Notes: generated from the letters alone by a model not told the origin. 64,000 bases of DNA from Turbatrix aceti (GCA_963969345.1 OZ017770.1:1683246-1747245); one strand, 5' to 3'; counted from the first letter of the stretch, positions 34,921-52,999 are shown. Numbers and translations: made by a program.

Positions 34921-36143
34921 ATGGCGATCTGTGCTTCCACATCACAGGCTACTAACTGGGAACATGCCATCAAAGGCTGTACCGCTGGTGGCGCGGCAGC
35001 TGCTATCGGAAAAACCACCCTCGCTCCAGTTGATCGGGTAAAACTCATGCTGCAGCTTCAAAACGGTACAATCATTGTCGATCGCCAGTATGCCGGTATG
35101 ATCGATTGTCTGCGGCGAACGTGTCACGAACAAGTGATTATTTCCAAGTGTGCCGGTGCCTTCTTCAATGACCTATCTTACAGGGAGTCTTGTCGTTATG
35201 GCGTGGAAATTCAGCAAGCATAGCTCGCTGCTTTCCGTCATACGCTCTCAACTTTGCTTTCCGTGATTATTTCCGAGCCATATTCCTGACGGATGTTGAC
35301 AAACACAGGCAACGACTACGATTTGCTTTCGGTGAGTGAATCATTTGTGTTTATTTGTCTTTTTTTTTTGAACCAGATCATTGATATATGACATGTCGGG
35401 TTTTTAGGCAATATTGCCGCTGGTGGTCTTGGTGGGGCTGCAGCGCTCGTGATTTGTTACCCCCTGGACTTTGCACGTACACGTCTGGCAGTTGACGTGC
35501 GTAAAGATGGCTCGAGACAGTTTAAGGGTGTGCGTCACTGCATCACTTCCGTCTACGCCAAAGATGGGATTTTGGGTTGGTACAGGTTAGTGTTTTTTTT
35601 CATCACAGATTTTTATGCGTGCCATAAATTAAGTATCTTACTGTATTATTTTTAGAGGTTTCGTGGTTTCACTTCAATTTATCGCAGCATCTCGGGCAGT
35701 TTTCTTCGGACTCTTTGATACAATTCGTCTGTCGATCGCAGATGACTCCCGTCAGTTATCATTTGTTTCCCTCTGGTGTCTGGCTCAGGTAATACACCCT
35801 CGCATTAAATTATTCCCAACAGTTATTTGATAATCGCAACAATTTTTGCAGACATGCATTGTTGCTTCAAGCTTTGCCTGCTACCCGCTGGATACAGTTC
35901 GACGCCGCTTAATGCTCGACGTCGGTCGTGATAAGAAGGTTTACAGTTCCAGCTTAGATTGCTGGCAGAAGATTATACGGTTAGTAGTCATTCATGTCAA
36001 TTCAATTCTTAATTATTTTTTTCTACCGTTATAGGCAAGAGGGCATTCGCAGTCTCTTCAAAGGCGTCATGACCAATTCGCTTAAGACAACGAGTGGTGC
36101 AATGGTGCTTGCCATTTATTACGAAGTTTTAAAATACATGTAA
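34921..36143 (+). CDS. Mitochondrial ADP/ATP carrier (ANT), divergent
   Basis: Exons 34921-35133, 35184-35331, 35408-35585, 35656-35788, 35852-35979 and 36035-36143 encode 302 aa, the normal ANT length, with all junctions in phase. Three mitochondrial-carrier repeats are present with motifs PVDRVK, PLDFAR and PLDTVR. ANT-specific segments include WRGNSASIARCFPSYALNFAF and YPLDFARTRLAVDV. The nucleotide-carrier signature RRRMMM appears as RRRLML. The protein would exchange ADP and ATP across the inner mitochondrial membrane. Divergence from the highly conserved canonical ANT suggests a tissue-specific paralogue (inference), as nematodes carry several ant genes. Intron-containing structure argues against a retrocopy. 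Confidence 0.9.
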
Positions 36144-37628
36144 ACGTGTACGTCATACCCATCTCTATTTTGTGCATATAAGTCCGTTGCATACTTTGAT
36201 TGCGTAAAACATTATTTAAAAAATAAATACGTATAACGTTTAACCAATCCCCTTTGTGTGTGGGGCGGGAATGTTTTCTTTACACTTAAAAAAAGTGTGC
36301 CTTGATTCGTGAAAGTGCAAAAAAATTCCTATTCATTTTTAGCGTATTGGTGAAGTAATATGTGTTTTGCGGAATTTTTTTTGTTGTACAGTTTCTTTTG
36401 TTTTCTTAATTTGGATTGCATTATAGTTCACAATAATCATCCTCGTTGCACTATTTTTGGAGTCCAATTATTAGTAATAATACGTAACCGGCTTTAAACA
36501 GACTTCGTGGAACGTAATTTGATAATAGTCGTTGTCGTCAATCGTAGGCTGTTTTGTTGTTTTTTTTAACTTTTTTGTTGTTTCAATTCTGTTCATCATT
36601 GACTCTTCTTCCCCGTCGAAGCGTATATTTTAAGCATCAGACGATTATTTGTTTTGTATGTTGTCTAAATGTAGAATAAGATTTAGCAGATTTCTTGACG
36701 CTTGCTAACAACTTGCCTGACGTTCTTTGGCATAAAACCCTTAGGCACTGGACTTTTTTTTAACATGTTCATTGGATGGAGAAAAGTCAATTTAACCGTC
36801 ATTTCAACGCTGAAGTAGATTACGAAGAAACACTTTTTGGATGCTTGTATGACTCTTATTGCTAGACTTAAACAAATATTTAAAAAAAGGTGTATACGTT
36901 ACATAACATGAATAGAAAAAATGTCATGTTCAGTTGTAACTATGGCAATGTATTAGTATTAGTGAGTGAAGCAGCAGCGGAGCTGTCATTTTTTTACTTC
37001 GGTTCTTTTATATTTATTATTATATAACAGAAACACACAACACAACAATGCATACGCAAGCACGCGCACTAGGTTATATCCTGGATGAATATTAGCCGTC
37101 AACCTGTTAAAAAAATATAGCGCAAGACAAAAATCTGGTCCAACTTTTCTATTTCATGCTGCAAAAGTGGTGCATCTATAGCAGACATTTCAGAGTTAGC
37201 CAATGTAAACATTAAGCGTTATATGCATTTTTGCGCTCTTGTACAAGCTGTCAGAACTCTATTTTTTGTATGCATCAATGCGCGTCACATTGGGTTAACT
37301 CATTAAACAACGAGACATGTACATTTGCGGGAAAAATTTAAACCAGTGCGCGATTTTGCCTTTCTCGTCCTTGACTTGACACGCGAAACGACCATCGTTT
37401 GCGCCGTGTACCACTGAATTCACTGCATCCTCTCTCCTCTGTTCTCTGTCTTGTTGTTTGCCCCGAGTATTTTTACATTTTGGGATTTTGATTACCGCCT
37501 ATATCTCATAACTTCCTTTTAGGCAATAAAGTTTTTTTGGCTGTAGAATGACAATGTTGGTAAACGAGTGAGTATGTCGTGGATTTGAGTTAAGCTTAGT
37601 ACGCCAGTTCACACCCCAAGTAGTGGCA
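36144..37628. other. Intergenic between ADP/ATP carrier and MRP gene
   Basis: About 1.5 kb of AT-rich spacer with no supported gene or RNA. The last few hundred bases should contain the MRP promoter. Confidence 0.45.
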
Positions 37629-43318
<5,690 letters not shown>

Positions 43319-43738
43319 GGACACACAAGCTTTGTTAATTTTTTTGTTTGTCTGCAACATGTGTTGCAAAATTAACGTCTGCATTGCGAAAAACATATTC
43401 ATGAAGGAAAAACAAACGTGTTTCGTTAACAGAATGCTTCTAATGAAAGAATAAATTATTTTTTTAAAGAAATATATAGTAAAATGTAACGCGTTCCGGA
43501 TACGACATATGGAAGATATTGAAATGAATCTCTATGCGCTGCTGATATCGTCAAAAGTGTGAACTCGTTGTGGCCGTTTGTGTTCCTTTGGTTGTCGTCG
43601 AACTCTGTTTGCCAAGGAGCCCGTTGTATGGCAATTAGTTTTTGGTTTCGGTGTTCGGTGATCGCTGTTTTCGCTGGCATTATTGCTATTTGCAGCAAGT
43701 GGGGATTTCAGGAGCAAGCTGCTGCTCTCCGTCAACGC
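43319..43738. other. Short convergent spacer between MRP and GPCR genes
   Basis: About 420 bp holding the 3' UTRs of two convergent genes. A 66-codon plus-strand frame (43559-43756) with one hydrophobic stretch overlaps the last codons of the GPCR in antisense; I have no support that it is a gene. Confidence 0.4.
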
Positions 43739-45093
43739 CTAAAAAATATGAGCTAGGTTTGGGGTATAAATCCTGCCGCATACATGTGTGACCGTTCGGT
43801 GGGAAGAATTAGTACGTGACATGCGATTGCTGTTGTAAAAAGTGGCTTCTATTTGGGAATGTGAATGTGCACGTCTCTCGCAGCAGTTTCCAAAGGTTAG
43901 TTTGTTGATGACAGTCGAGATAATTCGAATGAATCCCTTTCGGAAGTTATCGGATACCAGAGCATACAGAATAGGATTCAAGCAGGAGTTTGCGTATGCC
44001 AGAACCTAAAAAAGCCACATAATTAATTTTTGTAACATTTTAAATAGCTCTGTTGTTTACCTGACTGACAATCTGTATGATAGCTACTGTTTTTCCATAC
44101 CTGTTGACTAGCGCATCGGGATACAAGATACCCGAAAGGCAGAAACACACATTAAAGGGAAACCAGCAAATGGCCCAGATAATCACCACACAAAATACCA
44201 GTCGTGTAACTTTTCTTTTAGCGCGTATAGTTTCCGGTCTACATCGTACCGATCCAAGGGTCTAAAAATAAACAGAAACATGTCAGTTATCATCAGACAT
44301 TAAAATGACAGACATGTTTACTGCCGCCCGGTCTCGGCATATACCACAACCGTTTCAGCATGAGATAGTAAAAAACGCAAGTTATGCTTAAGGGCAATAC
44401 GTAGCCAAAAAAATTAAATGAAAAGAAGTATATTCTTGCATCAGTGACCGAAGCTTTGCGTGTTGCGATACTCAGTATTGCACATGATGAGCGTGGCTCA
44501 TCAAAAAAACGATAGTTGTATATGCCGTGTATTTTTGCCACTTGAATTTGGCTAAGCAATATAATAACGTATGTAACGACCAGGGTCATACAAGTGTTGA
44601 GAGGGTTCCGAAGTGTCATACTTTCTACGGGATAGCAAACTGCCAAAAACCTGTCTGCTGCCATTAGTGTTAGTGTCCAAACGGAAAAATAGGCAGATGA
44701 GTGCTAAAAATATTAGTTGTCAAAAAAATAATACTAGGAACTAATTACTTGAAGGTAATTTATCATATTGCATGCCCAAGTTGGTAGTACCCATATCTTA
44801 TACGCATAGTCGATAGCCGTGAATGGAACACATAGAGTGAGAAATAGGAGATCGGATATGGTCAGCCCAATGATAAGCGTATTTGTTGAATTTCTCATCT
44901 GTCGATTGAGGGCGACGATGATGACCAGCAGATTGCCCAGAACGCCGACAAAGACCACGACGGCAAAGATGGATGGTATAATGACACCGATTGTTTGTTC
45001 GAATGCCAATGTGGCATTGTAGAATCGAATTGTATTCAATCGTGATCTCTCGGCAGCATCTAGAAGTTCTGCAGCTGTTGTGTTGTTCTGCAT
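43739..45093 (-). CDS. Allatostatin-A/galanin-receptor-like GPCR
   Basis: Exons 45093-44749, 44703-44314, 44261-44061 and 44005-43739 give 400 aa. N-glycosylation-type NNTT and a short N-terminus precede TM1 (FVGVLGNLLVIIVAL); TM2 has LTISDLLFLTLCVPF; the TM3/ECL2 disulfide cysteines are in LPTWACNMI and SSCAI. The DRY motif is DRF in MAADRFLAVCYP. TM6 is VIIWAICWFPFNVC and TM7 LAYANSCLNPILYALVSDNFRKGF, the form found in allatostatin-A and galanin receptors (nematode NPR-9 type). The exon 2 donor is ambiguous: the best-looking GTAAAC site at 44321 would shift the frame, whereas GTCTGT at 44313 keeps it and gives a normal 52-bp intron. An acceptor TTTTAG lies just upstream of the start, so a 5' UTR exon or a spliced leader is likely. 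Confidence 0.82.
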
Positions 45094-46881
45094 GGCCACA
45101 ATATCACCTAAAATATTTTTTTCGTACAAAACATTGACCAGAAATTGAACAAAAAAACGCCTCGACGAAGTAACTACTATCACAGTGCGATGAGAACAAC
45201 AAATGACAAAAGAAAAGCCAGCAAAGCTTATTTAAGCTTGTTCGTTTACATGTTTTACATTCATCGGTATTAATTATAACATACATGATCCCAAGTGCAT
45301 CTTATTATTATTGGACGGGGACCAATAGGCATATTGTGGTAAAAAACAATTTTCAAACAAGACTGATATGCAGATAGGGTGTAGCATGACGACAAAAAGT
45401 TTTTATGCAAAATGACAAGAAAGGCACATAAAAAACTGGCAATAGTGTCACGTCATATATATTTTGTGAACCGATCAGGATTGCCAGAGGTGCAACGACG
45501 GCTACTTTTTCTACATTACTCAAGACCCTAAACACAACATATATAACTCTAAAGGCATATACTCAATGATAGTTGACAGAAGTAGCACTCAGCGACAAAT
45601 TAAATCATAACTCTTGCTCCGTATGCTAGTAAGGTTGTAAAAAAAACTGCATGTCGAACACATAAACAATGAATATGGGGCACTTTTAACGCGATTTGAC
45701 TTGTTAAATTAGACGTGAAAAAAATGGCGCTAACCCCTTGCTAGCGGAAAAAAAAAACAAAGCATTAGCAGACAGACACCAACTAAGTAATGGTATGGAA
45801 ACAATAAGATGTGATGATCATAGGGGCCTGGACGCCAGAATAACGGTTACTTATGTCTCTTCAAACAAAACGCATAGGCCCGCCAGTTGTGCCATTAACC
45901 GCTATATTAAATGCTGTTTAGAACAAAGCACAAAACGCCCAGACATTTATCAAAAGGCTTTTATTTTATTTATTAAGACAAGACAAAAATTGAAAGTAGA
46001 AAGTTGGAGCTAAATTATTTTTTAGAGTTCTCCGAAACCGATTGCAGTGCAAAAAAAGGAACACTACTGTAAAATTTGTGGTGTACATGTTACTTTCTTG
46101 TTTTTTTTGAAGGACGTATTAAATTTGAATCTTGTGATAAATTTGTAAAGAGAATAGCGGTATTCCAAAAAGTGCAACCGCCCGAACAAGTAAATCTACA
46201 TGATTTATAGCATAAGCAATAAAATGCAGAACAACATTAAACTAAAAAAACATACTAAAAAAACATGTGAACGACGACCGCGAAAACAAAAAAAAAAGAA
46301 CGAGAAGGGGTTTTTGGGATAAAATTTTTTTATTATCAAATCCGAAGACAACTTCACGCATCCAAGTACACAAGCGTAGTGTCATGGCATTGGTTTGAAA
46401 TTAAATTACTTATTTGAAAAGTTAGTAGCCAGCGTGTGTAAGTTATCACTGACTTTCTATCCAATGAGGAGGCGGTAAAATGATGGAGACAGGAAAAAAA
46501 AAGGTAATTCAAGCAAAGTTGATTACGGGCATACGTGATGTATGAAAGGTGTACGAAGGCTATGACTTGTGATAATTTGTTCTTTAAACTTGGTTTGGAT
46601 TAAATAAAAAAAGGCGTAAACAGACAAATGAAATTAAAAAAGAGATCTCTAAGTAAGAAAACCGTTCTTTTATTTTTTTTTTTATTGTGTAAAAATTAGA
46701 AAAAAAACCTGAGCAAATATTCGCTGTTTGTGTTTTCCACAAAATAAGTGCGTCGAATTGACAGCTTTGTTCCAGCTAAAAAACATCTGAAAGTGAAACG
46801 AATATATATTAATCAAAAAAGATTGGCATCATTCATTTAATGCAAATACGTGTCAATCAAAGGAGAACAATGCAATTCAAT
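45094..46881. other. AT-rich intergenic region
   Basis: About 1.8 kb, very AT-rich with A- and T-runs. Presumably contains the GPCR promoter (transcribed leftward). A 91-codon frame at 45738-46013 has no recognisable product. No RNA gene seen. Confidence 0.45.
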
Positions 46882-46894
46882 ATACTATTTTTTC

Positions 46895-47558
46895 AGTCTT
46901 CATTCTTGCACGCCTAGCGGACGGTCGGATTTATTCCGCCTCTCCTGTCCGCGACAGCAGCTTGCGCTCGCGATCGCATTCGGGAAGCAGCGCAAGTGTG
47001 AGAATTGAAAGCGCCGTTTGACACCCGGGCTGGCCACCCTGTCAAACGTAGGCTAAAAAAAAAAAAAAAAAAATGTCTAGATTCCGGCTCAGCGTCGCTA
47101 CCATCAACGCACGCTCACTGCTGACGGATTTTGAAGAGGCCATTCGCAAAACGTTGACGACGTCGTTCTTTTCTCCCACACTGGCGAAGAACTTCAGGAA
47201 ATGCTGTCGGATATGGCCATCATCTGCAAGGACGTCGGACTGGAAGTCAACGTCAAGAAGACGCAGTGGATGGTACAGAAATGGCGGGATCAGCGACCTA
47301 TCTCCTCCGGACTTCTCCTGAAGGACATCGAGGACGATTTCGAGGTCTCCCTCCACTTTACGCTCGATTCGCTCGATTCGCTCAACTCGGTGTTCAACAA
47401 GACGAAAACCAGACCACAGCAACGATGGGAAGAAGAAATCGCGACCAAAACGAATCGAGACATTTACACCTACGTGGACATCATTTGTGCCTCCTAACAT
47501 CTGGTCTAATGATAACTAACCACTGAGTAATGGTGAAATAAATAAATAAATAAATAAA
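46895..47558 (+). mobile_element. Internally deleted non-LTR retrotransposon (RTE-like LINE)
   Basis: A 664-bp insertion flanked by perfect 13-bp copies of ATACTATTTTTTC (46882-46894 and 47559-47571) and ending in an (AAAT)n tail, the hallmarks of target-primed reverse transcription. A GC-rich 5' leader is followed by an A-run and ATG (47073) opening with FRLSVATINARSLLTDFEEA, which resembles the start of a LINE endonuclease. Sequence then jumps to an RT palm-like segment (NVDDVVLFSHTGEELQEML, then GLEVNVKKTQWM) in another frame, and to a TRPQQRWEEEI segment typical of RTE C-termini. Most of endonuclease and RT is missing, so it was probably mobilised in trans. Clade assignment is tentative. 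Confidence 0.8.
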
Positions 47559-47571
47559 ATACTATTTTTTC

Positions 47572-48981
47572 TACATTTCAAGACGCGTTAAATTGTTTAT
47601 TTCATAATAGCCTGAGGCACAAAAAAAGGAACGAATACTTATTATAATAATTAATGATTTTTCACATAGAATTTTTCAGGCAACTATTTAAAAAAACATT
47701 GTTAATTTGTGTACGTTAAATGAATGAATCTCAAATGACAACCATTTTTGGTTTTGCACAAAGTCAGAAACACTTGAAATATGGTAAAAAATAAACAACA
47801 TGTGACGCACTCTTTGAACTCCTTTATTTGCAAAAAGGCCACAAACAAGGTCATTTTATTTTTTTGATCTGGATAATTTAAAAAGACGCATATATTAGTT
47901 CTGTCGGTGAAACGCAGCCGCCTTTTTAACAGTTTTTTCTGTCAAACAAAACGATGCCAATATTCGCAGTTAAACATTTTTACAAACGTTAGCAACAATA
48001 TTGCAAACATTTGATCGGCGGCCGCTTTGCGACAGTTTCAAAGAATTTTTTCAAATACTTGCAAAATGCCGCAAAAACAAAATAATTGTATGCATCAATT
48101 AGGGTTTCAGAAGAATTTGTAACAGTATGCCTGATGTATGACTCAGGCACGTCCATTCAATGCGCTGCTTTGTTTAGCAATAACAAACTTACAACATTTA
48201 GGTTTTTTGCATGTAATATTTTTGCATGTAAAAATAAATAAGAATAACTACAATTTAGTATAGTTTAAATCTCGAAAACTTTCAGTGACGTAACCTGTAT
48301 TAAATTTAGTTATACAATTTTGCTGTGCTACGAAAGAGCATGGTTGAATTAGTTTATATACAGTAATTGAAACAGGAATTCTCAAAATAAGAAAAACAAA
48401 TTAATAAGATTCAAAAAAACGAATGACGTACCTTTTGTATTGGCTTAAAAAAAAAACATATCTCCGAAAAAATGTTCTGCTCAATTTAGGAAACGTTTAT
48501 CATAAAAAAAATTAGAACAACGTTCATAAAATACAGCTCTAATGTTTCAAAGAATAAGTTGGAGGTAGACAGCATAAATCAATTATATTACATTTACCAC
48601 TGTGAATTGGAAAACTCGGTAAATAGAACACGTTAAAATAAAGTTTATTGATGAGGAAAAAACGTAGTTACGTCAAATAGGTTACAAATAGGTTATAATT
48701 TGCATACATGGCCGTTGCCTTGTATTTAGATCAAAAAGCACACTTCACGTTTCATCATTCCTATTCTTTGAGTTCTCAAAAAGCATAAACTAAAGCACCG
48801 CCATGTTGTCCGCGAGTCCCATAACCCTAAAGGCAGGATTTAGGAGATTCGTCACTTATTTAGTAAATTTATTTTCCACGTTTAATTTTAAAATAACCAC
48901 AAGGGCTGTCAAAACAAACAAGGCGTTACTAAGTAAAAAACGGTTTAGTTAAGTTATGTGTACTTCCAAAAACGACACGAT
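47572..48981. other. AT-rich intergenic region and P5CS 3' flank
   Basis: About 1.4 kb of AT-rich sequence; only short open frames. The part nearest 48981 should be the P5CS 3' UTR. Confidence 0.45.
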
Positions 48982-51541
48982 TCAAGCGGAAGCCTTGAGT
49001 TTGTCTTCATTTTCCGTCGTGACAGGCACGTAATCCTTGATGTCAAGGGATCTATGGGTGTATGCACGTCCACCGTTATCCTTGAACATGGATACAGTCT
49101 CGCCATGACCTTGGAGAACCCATTTGGTTGTAAGAAGACCTTCAACACCCACGGGTCCACGAGCGTGGATTCGGCCGGTGCTTATGCCGACTTCGGCACC
49201 CAGACCAAAGCGGTAGCCATCGGCAAAGCGTGTAGAGACGTTGTGGAAAGCACAAGCGCTGTCTACCCCTCGAAGGAAATGTTCCGCGGTTTCAGCTGAA
49301 AATTATGTTACCTATGGACACGTAATTCCATTTGGAGACACTTACAATTAGTCGTAACGATGCTTTCAGTATGGCTGCTGCCATAGCGAATGGTATGGGT
49401 GATGGCATCTTCGACGCTGTCTACAACCTCCAGGGTGCATTCCAGTCGACCGTATTCGTACTTCAGCGACTCTGCAGCAGTAGGGCCAAACTTGAGCAAG
49501 CTTTGGAGCTTGGGTCCGGCATGAAGCTTAACACCTTCTTGCTTGAGCATTCCGCACAGCGCGTCGAAGAACGGGGTGTTGATATGGTCGCGATGAATGA
49601 GAATCGTCTCGACGGCGTTGCAAGCAGCGGGGTAATCGCACTTGGAGTCTCGGACAATGTTGATGGCATCGTGTTCATCGATGTCCTTGTCGATGTAGAC
49701 GTGGCATATGCCCTCGGCGTGCCCAAGGACAGGGATGCCCTTGCTCTGCTCCTGCATGCGACGAACAAGATCCGAAGATCCACGAGGAATGACCAGGTCA
49801 ATGAATTCTCTGAGCTGAAGAAGCTCAGCAACGTCTTCACGGGAACGCACAAGAGTCACAGCGTCCCGGAGCTCAAAGCCGTGAGTTCCCAGAGCTTCTT
49901 GGACAATGGAGTGCAGAATCTTGTTGCTTTCTTCTGCTTCACGGCCTCCTTTGAGGATGAGAGAGTTGCCTGAGGCAATTGAAAGAGCAGCCACCTGGGG
50001 CAGGCAATCAGGTCGGCTTTCGAAAATGACCAGCAGGGTGCCAATGGGAACAGTGATCTGCTCCAGCAGCATGCCTTCCGAAATCTCAGTACGACGAACA
50101 ACTTTTCCGATAAGTGTTTGCGCACTGTTGGCAATCATGTTGAGGCCTGCATGGAGGTCGTTCAACTTCTGCTTTGTCAACTTCAGTCTATCAAGCATGG
50201 CCGGCTCAAGGTTAGCTGCCTTTGCGTTGTGCAAGTCCAAACGGTTTGCTTCCATAATTTCTGCCTCGCGGGAAATTAACAGCTCAGCGATATGACGAAC
50301 CATTCGCGAACGCTCATCGTTCGATAACGTTTGCAGTAAACGACCGCTTTCTTTCGCTGAAAAAATATCACGACGATATCATGTGTTGACATATGACGAT
50401 GTCAAACCAACCTTTGGCCGCGACTTCTTCGATTGGTGGTCCTTCGTATCGAGTGGTACCACAAAACAGTGTACCAATTTTTTTGCCATAGACAGCAGAC
50501 GTAATGCAGCTATTTACCATGCCGTTAGTGATAACGGTCGCCACACCTGAGTCAAGTGCTTGTGCGCAAGCGTGAACTTTGGCTTCCATACCGCCGGTTC
50601 CGAACTTAGAATTGGCGCCAAAAACAACGGATGAAGATTCCTTGGGGCAGTAAGTGTGGAGGAGACGTGAGCCTTCCATAGACGGGGGACCGGTGTACAC
50701 GCCGTTGACGTTGGACAGGATAATCATAAGGTCCGCTTGAATCTCGGAACTAAGTCGAGCTGCGAGACTGTCATTGTCACTAATGTGCTAAAAATTCAAA
50801 ATTATAAATTTTTCTAAATGCTGATAAAGTTACCATATTAAGCTTGGGATCAGGAGCAACGGCATCGTTGGCGTTAACGATCGGAATGATATTGAGCTGC
50901 AAAAGAGACTCAATCGTGGCTTGAAGATTTTTTCTGCGCTGAGGATCGTCAATATCAGGTTTGGTAAGCAAGACTTGTGCCACGCTGATGCCGTATTGTT
51001 GAAAGAGTTGTTCGTAAAGGCTCATGAGCCCTGGCATGCCTGACGCCGCGCATGCTCGCTTGTCGGCCTGCAAGCCCGCAGGCCCGCGAAGAGTCTGGCG
51101 CATGGACATCGACATGACCAATTCCTGTCGAAGTTTCTGGCGACCGAACGCCACAGCTCCGGATGACACAATCAGCATCTGTCGTCCAGACTGTTGCAAC
51201 TCGGCAACCTGTTCCACGATGGAAGCCAATCGACCCAGCGCGAGACCGCACTCGTCTTCACGGGTGATGACAGCACTGCCAAGCTTGACGACAATACGGG
51301 ATGCTTTCTTCAGATCCTCACGTTTGTTGAGAGTAACATGGTTGTGTCGCAGTGTTGCGGGATCAATTTTGCCGTTGGAATCACGGACAGCGGTGAGTCC
51401 CATGTTGGCTGCTTTGACTGACAGTCCGCTTTCCGTTGTCAGGAGCGGGGTGCCATCTGGCTGAACGATGAAGCTTCCATAACTGCGCCAGTGTCCAAAT
51501 ACGCGGCTGTAAACTCGCGTCCTGGACAGCACGCGGAGCAT
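48982..51541 (-). CDS. alh-13: Delta-1-pyrroline-5-carboxylate synthase (P5CS)
   Basis: Four exons, 51541-50834, 50787-50412, 50356-49346 and 49295-48982, encode 802 aa (human P5CS 795), phases consistent. An Arg-rich N-terminus ([20 protein letters not shown]) is a likely mitochondrial presequence. The glutamate 5-kinase domain (about 75-355) shows [32 protein letters not shown] and the uridylate-kinase-like [10 protein letters not shown]. The gamma-glutamyl-phosphate reductase domain (about 370-795) contains [28 protein letters not shown] and the catalytic cysteine in [11 protein letters not shown]. The bifunctional enzyme converts glutamate to P5C for proline, ornithine and arginine synthesis. 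A TTGTTTTTCAG acceptor sits 8 nt upstream of the ATG, consistent with spliced-leader addition. Symbol by homology. Confidence 0.95.
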
Positions 51542-52312
51542 CTTGGCAACTGAAAAACAAAATGATCAACTGAGCAAGAGCATTTCTATTTATAAAGCGT
51601 CGATTAGATAACGTTGTGCAATATATGGATAAGTTGTGGAAAAAATATATGAATAAGATATAGCTGGTCAACTGCACCGACAAACCGACCGATACTGACC
51701 AGCAGTAATGCATAATTGCAGCGACACTGATAACGTTCAAAATGACCCGTTTCGTCGTGTATAACAGTGGGTGTATCACGAACCCCCCTCCCTCTTTGGT
51801 CAAACTGTTTTCAATCAATTAAATTCTGTCCGTGTCTACAAGATAACAAACGAAACACTTTTTTGTCTTCCAAGAAACCGTTCATCACGGTCGTTTTGTA
51901 CACATAATTAAGTACTGTCGGTGGAGAAGTGAAATCTAATATGCTCTCAAGATTTTTGCGCAATCTAAAGGAACCGAGTGTTTTCAATGCGCGTTTTGGG
52001 CGGCCAGCAATATTTTTTGCAATAATTTTTTTATCGTCTGTGTCAAAAAAAAGAGAAGGGATAACTTGGAGATAATTAAGTAACATCTTCTGGATTTCAG
52101 TGAAAGTTAATCCGTGTCAAATTATCAGTCGTTTCGCACGCGTATGAGCGACAATGAACAATGCCGGCGAGAGTGAAAAGCGTTGCCGATGCGTATGAGC
52201 AAACATGATATTTGAGAACTTGGCACAAGTGATACTGTTGGCGGGTTTTGGTAAATGAAACAGGACCACTTAAGCAGTTGCCAAGCCATTCTTCCGGTCA
52301 TAGTACTGCCCG
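51542..52312. other. Divergent spacer between P5CS and NK-class homeobox gene
   Basis: About 770 bp, presumably both promoters. A 91-codon minus-strand frame (52086-51811) is Lys/Leu-rich but unrecognised. No other feature seen. Confidence 0.4.
51550..51560 (-). promoter_or_regulatory. Putative spliced-leader acceptor of P5CS
   Basis: On the minus strand TTGTTTTTCAG is followed by TTGCCAAG and the ATG. A strong acceptor only 8 nt from the start with no obvious upstream coding exon is the usual look of nematode trans-splicing; a 5' UTR intron is the alternative. Confidence 0.4.
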
Positions 52313-52999
52313 ATGAGGACCTCGTCAGTTAGCGTCATGAATCAGTTTGACGACGTTGCTTCTTTGGCTACGAATGCGCCTAAATCCGTCATGCCCGACC
52401 GCCATCACGCTACCTATTCGCCACTCATGATCAAGCGTTGTGTTTTTGGAGATTCTGCTCCACAGATAGATATCGTCCCTAATTCTGTCTTTGCAACTGA
52501 ATCCAGTGAGTTTTTTCTCTTTTTCAGTTCCTTTATCAAGAAGCAAATTGCATTACAGAAAAAACATCGCCCGAACCAAAACTAGACGGCGGAGAGAACG
52601 TGAAGGAAGTGGAAATTCAGTTACGATGTCAACAGAGTCGACGAAAGCCGCGTGTACTTTTTACCCAAGCCCAAGTCGCAAAACTGGAAGAAAAATTCAA
52701 AAATCAAAAATACGTCAGCGCAATGGAACGCGAAGAACTGGCTAATGCACTTGGCTTGACGCCTACGCAGATAAAAATATGGTTTCAGAATCGTCGGTAC
52801 AAGTGTAAGCGCATCGATCAGGATCGAAATCTTCAGTTTACCACGCAGTTTGGCTTCAATCCACAGGTCAGTCAAACACGCACAATAGACAGTCTGCGAT
52901 TTATGTCTGGGACATTAATTTACGTATTGGTAGGTAAAAAATGTGAAATTGTTGCAGATTTTCAATGCCCACATTTTTCACTTCAATGGGCTTCAGTGA
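52313..52999 (+). CDS. NK4/NK2-class homeobox protein (Nkx2-5/tinman-like)
   Basis: The homeodomain exon (to 52866) encodes [20 protein letters not shown] ... [18 protein letters not shown]; Tyr at homeodomain position 54 (RRYK) defines the NK-2 class, and RRKPRVLF with RRYKCKR is closest to NK4/Nkx2-5. The start at 52313 (or Met at 52337) and first exon are plausible, but its splice is uncertain: the obvious GTGAGT at 52505 would give only a 22-bp intron to TTTTTCAG, so a different donor, or an acceptor a few bases downstream, must be used. The last exon (52958-52999, acceptor GTTGCAG) joins in phase and ends [13 protein letters not shown]. About 190-200 aa. A DNA-binding transcription factor, in other animals involved in heart, pharynx or muscle specification. 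Its stop codon overlaps that of the convergent Tlx-class gene. Confidence 0.87.

Noticed and set aside
43559..43756. 66-codon plus-strand frame with one hydrophobic helix between MRP and the GPCR
   Set aside because: It overlaps the GPCR coding end in antisense, is not recognisable, and the opposite strand is open as well; no promoter or splice evidence.
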